A DNA stretch of 64,000 nucleotides, from positions 1 through 64,000 of the forward strand of contig NZ_SRLQ01000003.1 in the NCBI RefSeq assembly GCF_004745805.1, read 5' to 3'. The notes under the pieces are model-generated. The model saw only the letters and a program-made list of their open reading frames with translations, made no database searches and was not told the origin of the DNA. How positions within the stretch are numbered: the first letter of the stretch is position 1; the number at the start of each line of letters is the position of its first letter. This document shows, piece by piece, positions 58,982 to 64,000 of this stretch. Source of the DNA: Mycolicibacterium sp. CH28 (GTDB lineage Bacteria; Actinomycetota; Actinomycetes; Mycobacteriales; Mycobacteriaceae). The position numbers and the translations under genes were made by a program.

Positions 58982-59569
58982 CTAGACCGGCACCGCCCGC
59001 AACGCCTCGGGTAGACTCGGCAAGAAGTGCTTGGTAGCGAAAGCCCTTATATCGTCGGCGGTCTCGAGAGGTTCGGCACTTGGCAGCAGTAACGCCATCA
59101 GCGCGTAGCGCCAGATAGCATCGGCCAGTTCATGGACGGCCTGCGGTCCGATCCGCTCGGCGAAGCCGGGCGGGAAGATCGCCTGCAGCGCGGTCTCGAT
59201 ACGCTGCACCGCGGCACCGTAGTGTTTGCGCGCCAGCTCCAGCATCAGCGCCGGTTCGTCGAGCACCATCCGGTTGAGCACCCGATGCCCGCGACCGCGC
59301 AGGATGGCCTGGGTGAACGCCTCCACATAGTAATTCGACTGTGGGCGTGCGGCTTTGAGATCCTCGGCGATGTCATTGAACAGCCGTGCGTTCTCGCGGT
59401 CCATCACGGCGGAGACCAATTCATCTTTGTTCGCGAACCGGCGGTAGATCGTCGTACGGCTCACCCCGGCACGGCGGGCGACGTCGTCGAGGGCAACCCG
59501 GCGGATGCCGTGCTGGTCGAACTCGACCAGCGCGGCATCCAGGATCGCTTTGGTCGACGGGTCAGACAT
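58982..59569 (-). CDS. TetR-family transcriptional regulator
   Basis: A 195-aa TetR. N-terminal helix-turn-helix: [41 protein letters not shown] in outline (about residues 11-52), with a variable helical ligand domain. The ATG at 59569 overlaps the 3' end of the oxygenase gene by 8 nt, so it is co-transcribed with it and may sense its substrate or product. A palindrome upstream of the oxygenase (60439-60453) is a candidate operator. Confidence 0.87.
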   Translation of the reverse strand: MSDPSTKAILDAALVEFDQHGIRRVALDDVARRAGVSRTTIYRRFANKDELVSAVMDRENARLFNDIAEDLKAARPQSNYYVEAFTQAILRGRGHRVLNRMVLDEPALMLELARKHYGAAVQRIETALQAIFPPGFAERIGPQAVHELADAIWRYALMALLLPSAEPLETADDIRAFATKHFLPSLPEALRAVPV

Positions 59570-60437
59570 GCCCCGCCTGCGCGAAACCGGCTCTGGCATA
59601 GCCGTTGTAGCGCACCTTCATCGGTAGATGGTCCCACAGCCAGTTGACCGGTCGTGAGCGCCACAGCGCGGCGAAGCGCTGGTAGTTGCGTTCCTTGCGC
59701 TCGCTCCAGGGCAGGCCGAGGATCTCGCGGGTGCGCGGCGGCATACCGCCGGTGGTCAGGAATGCGGCGGCGGGGTTGAACACCGGCGCCACCAGCCGCC
59801 ACACGACTGGGTTGACGGCCTTGGGTCTGGGAAAGCCCTTGGTGACGTAACCGACCCCGTAGGCCGCGGTGCGGTGCGCGACGAGTACGTCGTTGATCAT
59901 GCGATCCCAATACCGCTCGAACTCGGCGTAGTCGGCGGGCATCGGGCGGTCGCTGACACCGTAGCGGCGGTACCAGGTCTTGGACTCCAGGTACATCTGC
60001 TCCTTCTCAGCCCGGGTCAGCCGCTTGACGAACGTGTCGGCGAAGTAGAGGGCCTGATCAAAGAACGTGGCGTGCGCCCAGAAGTAGGTGTCTGGATCCA
60101 GCGCGTGGTACCGGCTCCCCTGCCCGTACTCGCTGGGCATATCGCCCTTGATGTTGTGGTGGAAATCGCGCACCCGGACACCTGCGTTGTCGTCGTCGCT
60201 GCCGTAGACGGTCATGAAGATCGGCGGGAGGGAGCGCTTGATCCGCGACGCGGTGTCGGCGAACCACACCGAATGGTCGAGCACCCCCTGGCCCAGTTCG
60301 GCGAGCATGTTCTGCAGCACGGCCGGCCGGGGCCCGATGAGGAACATGCGGTTGTCGCCGAAGTAGCGCCACACCAGCGACTGCGGGCCCAGCGGCAGGG
60401 CGTCGGTGGCGGAGGAGGATTCAGCGAGATCCGTCAT
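59562..60437 (-). CDS. MpaB/rubber-oxygenase (DUF2236) family protein
   Basis: A 291-aa member of the DUF2236 group, related to latex-clearing protein and fungal MpaB, enzymes that use b-type haem and oxygen to cleave carbon chains. Signatures: [11 protein letters not shown] (about residues 113-124, the haem-side motif), [19 protein letters not shown] with His ligand candidates, and a basic C-terminal segment ([19 protein letters not shown]). Starts ATG 60437. Many mycobacterial copies exist with unknown substrates. Confidence 0.85.
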   Translation of the reverse strand: MTDLAESSSATDALPLGPQSLVWRYFGDNRMFLIGPRPAVLQNMLAELGQGVLDHSVWFADTASRIKRSLPPIFMTVYGSDDDNAGVRVRDFHHNIKGDMPSEYGQGSRYHALDPDTYFWAHATFFDQALYFADTFVKRLTRAEKEQMYLESKTWYRRYGVSDRPMPADYAEFERYWDRMINDVLVAHRTAAYGVGYVTKGFPRPKAVNPVVWRLVAPVFNPAAAFLTTGGMPPRTREILGLPWSERKERNYQRFAALWRSRPVNWLWDHLPMKVRYNGYARAGFAQAGHV

Positions 60438-60438
60438 G

Positions 60439-60453
60439 TGCAACAGTGTTACA
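60439..60453. promoter_or_regulatory. Candidate TetR operator before the DUF2236 gene
   Basis: TGCAACAGTGTTACA is a 15-bp palindrome centred on G60446 with one mismatched pair (arms TGxAACA/TGTTxCA). It begins 2 nt upstream of the gene's ATG, overlapping the ribosome-binding or transcription start area, and fits repression by the downstream TetR protein. Confidence 0.45.
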
Positions 60454-60499
60454 GATTCCGCACTTTGTACCAACAGGTCGTGACGAGCGTCACCTCGGG

Positions 60500-62611
<2,112 letters not shown>

Positions 62612-62621
62612 CACTCGATGG

Positions 62622-62636
62622 TACCCCTAGGGGGTA
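62622..62636. promoter_or_regulatory. Copper-box-like palindrome upstream of the P-type ATPase
   Basis: The 15-mer reads TACCC-CTAGG-GGGTA with palindromic ends, the general form of CsoR/RicR-type copper operators (TACCC-Nx-GGGTA). It begins 11 nt upstream of the ATPase start, a repressor-like position. Confidence 0.5.
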
Positions 62637-62755
62637 TGTTGTCCAGGGTCCTGAGCCCCCGGTAGCTCAGCACGGCCCACCCACCCAGTCAGCCCTGGTC
62701 AGGGTAGTGGTGCGCGGTAGCGCCGAACATTCACAGTGCCCAGAAACAGGGCAGG

Positions 62756-63010
62756 TCACACCGGGGTCTTCGGCTCCCCGCCACGCCGGGCCCGAACCAG
62801 ACCGGCCACACCCAACACCGCCAGCACCCCGGCAGCGGTCACCAGCGCCCAGGTCAGCATCATCATCGGGGGGTTGTAGACAACCGACGTCGTCGAGGGT
62901 TGCCCGTCGGTGACCGGGGCGACGTAGACCATGGTCCGAGCCGCCAGACCGCTGGCGATACCAGCGGCCAGCACCAGCACGGCCAGCACCAGCTGGACGA
63001 TGTGCCTCAC
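62756..63010 (-). CDS. Small two-helix membrane protein
   Basis: An 84-aa protein with helices at about residues 5-22 (IVQLVLAVLVLAAGIAS) and 52-72 (MMMLTWALVTAAGVLAVLGVAGLV) separated by an extracytoplasmic segment VYVAPVTDGQPSTTSVVYN. GTG at 63010 overlaps the DUF3093 stop by 4 nt, in a three-gene operon of membrane proteins. No family recognised. Confidence 0.65.
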   Translation of the reverse strand: MRHIVQLVLAVLVLAAGIASGLAARTMVYVAPVTDGQPSTTSVVYNPPMMMLTWALVTAAGVLAVLGVAGLVRARRGGEPKTPV

Positions 63011-63513
63011 GGCGAGCTCGTCCTCTGCGCCTCGACCAGCGCGGTGAGTGCCGCGCGCAGCGCGCGATGGTTGCGCGCCCACGCTTGTGCGGTCCGTTTG
63101 CCGGTGAGCTCGACGCCGATCCCAGTGCGGCCACGGGGCACACCACTTAGTTCGCCCAGCGCGCGGGCGCTCTGCCACTTCTCCTGCGGTCCACGGGACT
63201 TCACCGAGTGCTCCGGCTCGGGGAACACGGCCACGATCTGGCTCAGCGGCGTGACCTCGGCACCCTGCCGAAGCGCGGCACGGGTCAGCTCGACGCTGGT
63301 GTGCATCCGTGCGGCCTTGACCTGCAGGCCGAGGAAGCCCGTCACGAGCACCAGGAAGATCAGCGGCACGGCGAGCTGGAAACCCATCCCGCCCTTGAAC
63401 TGGATTATCAGCATCGCGATCGCCGAAGCAGGCCCCGCCAGCAACCAGTACCAGCTGGCACCGTTCTCGAGGAACAACCGCTCCGGCTGCTCGGCGTGCT
63501 GATCCTCAGACAT
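63007..63513 (-). CDS. DUF3093 membrane protein
   Basis: A 168-aa protein with two N-terminal helices (about residues 20-38 and 45-62) then a soluble domain LTRAALRQGAEVTPLSQIVAVFPE, with RTGIGVELTGKRTAQAWARNHRALRAAL near the end. The pattern is that of actinobacterial DUF3093. It overlaps the gene before it by 8 nt (63506-63513) and the small membrane gene by 4 nt. Function unknown. Confidence 0.78.
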   Translation of the reverse strand: MSEDQHAEQPERLFLENGASWYWLLAGPASAIAMLIIQFKGGMGFQLAVPLIFLVLVTGFLGLQVKAARMHTSVELTRAALRQGAEVTPLSQIVAVFPEPEHSVKSRGPQEKWQSARALGELSGVPRGRTGIGVELTGKRTAQAWARNHRALRAALTALVEAQRTSSP

Positions 63514-63955
63514 CTGAGTCCGCGGCGTCGGCGTCGAACCAGCCGGCCACCGCCGGACGGCTCAACAGCAGGGTGCCGACCACAATCGGCAGCACGCTCA
63601 GCAATGCCACGAGACCGATGTTGACGAACACCTGTAACAGGCCGACCAGGACGATGATCGTCAGGCCCAAACCCAGCGTCGCTCGCCGAAACCGCACGTC
63701 GCCGCTGCTGCGAGCACGTCCGATCAGGAATGCCAAGCCCGCCCCGGCGAGCAGGCAGACGACGCCCGCGCCACGGCGGAATATCAGCAGCTGATGGACA
63801 GCCTGATCGGAATACGAGGCCGGCAGGGCCTGGCGGAGCAGGTCATAGCCGACGGTGATGGCCAGCATCCCACCCGCCATCAGCAGCACGGCCCCCGCGA
63901 CCAGCAGCCAGAAGGCGGCATTGAGGGCGCGCGGCCTCGGTTGGGTTGGGGTCAT
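63506..63955 (-). CDS. Four-helix membrane protein
   Basis: A 149-aa protein with four hydrophobic segments (about residues 12-35, 55-78, 88-110 and 113-130) and an acidic C-terminus (WFDADAADSDV). First gene visible of the small membrane operon; its ATG at 63955 lies 20 nt after a further upstream gene. No family recognised. Confidence 0.7.
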   Translation of the reverse strand: MTPTQPRPRALNAAFWLLVAGAVLLMAGGMLAITVGYDLLRQALPASYSDQAVHQLLIFRRGAGVVCLLAGAGLAFLIGRARSSGDVRFRRATLGLGLTIIVLVGLLQVFVNIGLVALLSVLPIVVGTLLLSRPAVAGWFDADAADSDV

Positions 63956-63975
63956 GATCGGGCCAGCCTATCGGG

Positions 63976-64000
63976 TCACTTGGCGAAGAACCCGTGCGCA
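63976..64000 (-). CDS. C-terminal end of a gene running out of the window
   Basis: A reading frame ending in AHGFFAK and TGA on the minus strand reaches the window edge. Only about eight codons are visible, which is too little to name. It lies 20 nt upstream of the membrane protein gene in the same direction, so may be its operon partner. Confidence 0.4.

Noticed and set aside
58692..58985. 97-codon plus-strand frame between the dehydrogenase and TetR genes
   Set aside because: No ribosome site, no recognisable features and opposite to the local gene direction.

Overview
The window is a high-GC, densely packed actinobacterial chromosome segment, almost certainly from a non-tuberculous mycobacterium (Mycolicibacterium/Mycobacterium). 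The evidence is gene order that I recognise from memory as the M. tuberculosis Rv0524-Rv0553 neighbourhood in rearranged form (hemL, Rv0525-like, ResA/CcdA/ResB/CcsA, Rv0530, Rv0530A, DUF4229, menA, MTA phosphorylase, galE3, GT2/DUF2064, menE, DUF3349, pitA, menB, fadD8, menC). Mycobacterial families such as DUF3349, TIGR03085/03086, FadD and MpaB/DUF2236 agree, as do many GTG/TTG starts and 1-4 bp stop/start overlaps. I found no rRNA, tRNA, CRISPR array or intact insertion sequence.

Layout. 1-2 kb: end of a YcnI-type copper protein gene and a CopC-CopD fusion. 2-16.6 kb: menaquinone genes menC, menB and menE interleaved with two FadD ligases, an MFS exporter, an SDR, a VOC protein, pitA, two DUF3349 proteins, a hydrolase and an F420/flavin-type oxidoreductase. 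16.7-21.5 kb: a membrane protein facing a five-gene, end-to-start coupled operon (GT2, DUF2064 transferase, methyltransferase, cytochrome b/molybdopterin oxidoreductase fusion, membrane protein) of unknown product. 21.6-23.3 kb: an OmpR-type two-component system. 23.3-31.1 kb: a sugar-acid catabolic island (L-idonate/L-gulonate 5-dehydrogenase, fructuronate reductase, mannonate dehydratase, KDG kinase, KDPG aldolase, MFS transporter, IclR regulator). It is followed at 31.16-31.63 kb by a chimeric pseudogene built from both flanking genes.

31.6-42.4 kb: two mycothiol-dependent-isomerase-like proteins, a nitronate monooxygenase, ahpC-ahpD, galE-like epimerase, MTA phosphorylase, MarR, a mycobacterial secreted protein, menA, DUF4229, a 53-aa membrane protein and a MinD-like ATPase. 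42.5-48.6 kb: system II cytochrome c maturation, a phosphoglycerate-mutase-type phosphatase with an in-frame 33-bp VNTR, and hemL. 48.7-51.5 kb: feoA-feoB-NifU-like ferrous iron uptake. 51.5-53.9 kb: an aminotransferase-fold phospho-lyase candidate coupled to an APH-type kinase.

54-57.8 kb: a compact envelope redox locus. An ECF sigma factor and a membrane-tethered Rieske protein lie divergent from a cupredoxin-metallophosphoesterase-membrane protein operon, and a small secreted protein follows. A repeated GTGTAACC element ties the promoters together. This is the best candidate here for an undescribed regulatory system: a Rieske cluster acting as a redox-sensing partner of a sigma factor. 57.8-60.5 kb: a 3-hydroxyacyl-CoA dehydrogenase and an MpaB-type oxygenase with its TetR regulator. 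60.5-64 kb: a copper P-type ATPase with a copper-box-like palindrome, and an operon of small membrane proteins running off the end.

All functions are inferred from motifs, length and context read by eye; no database search was run.
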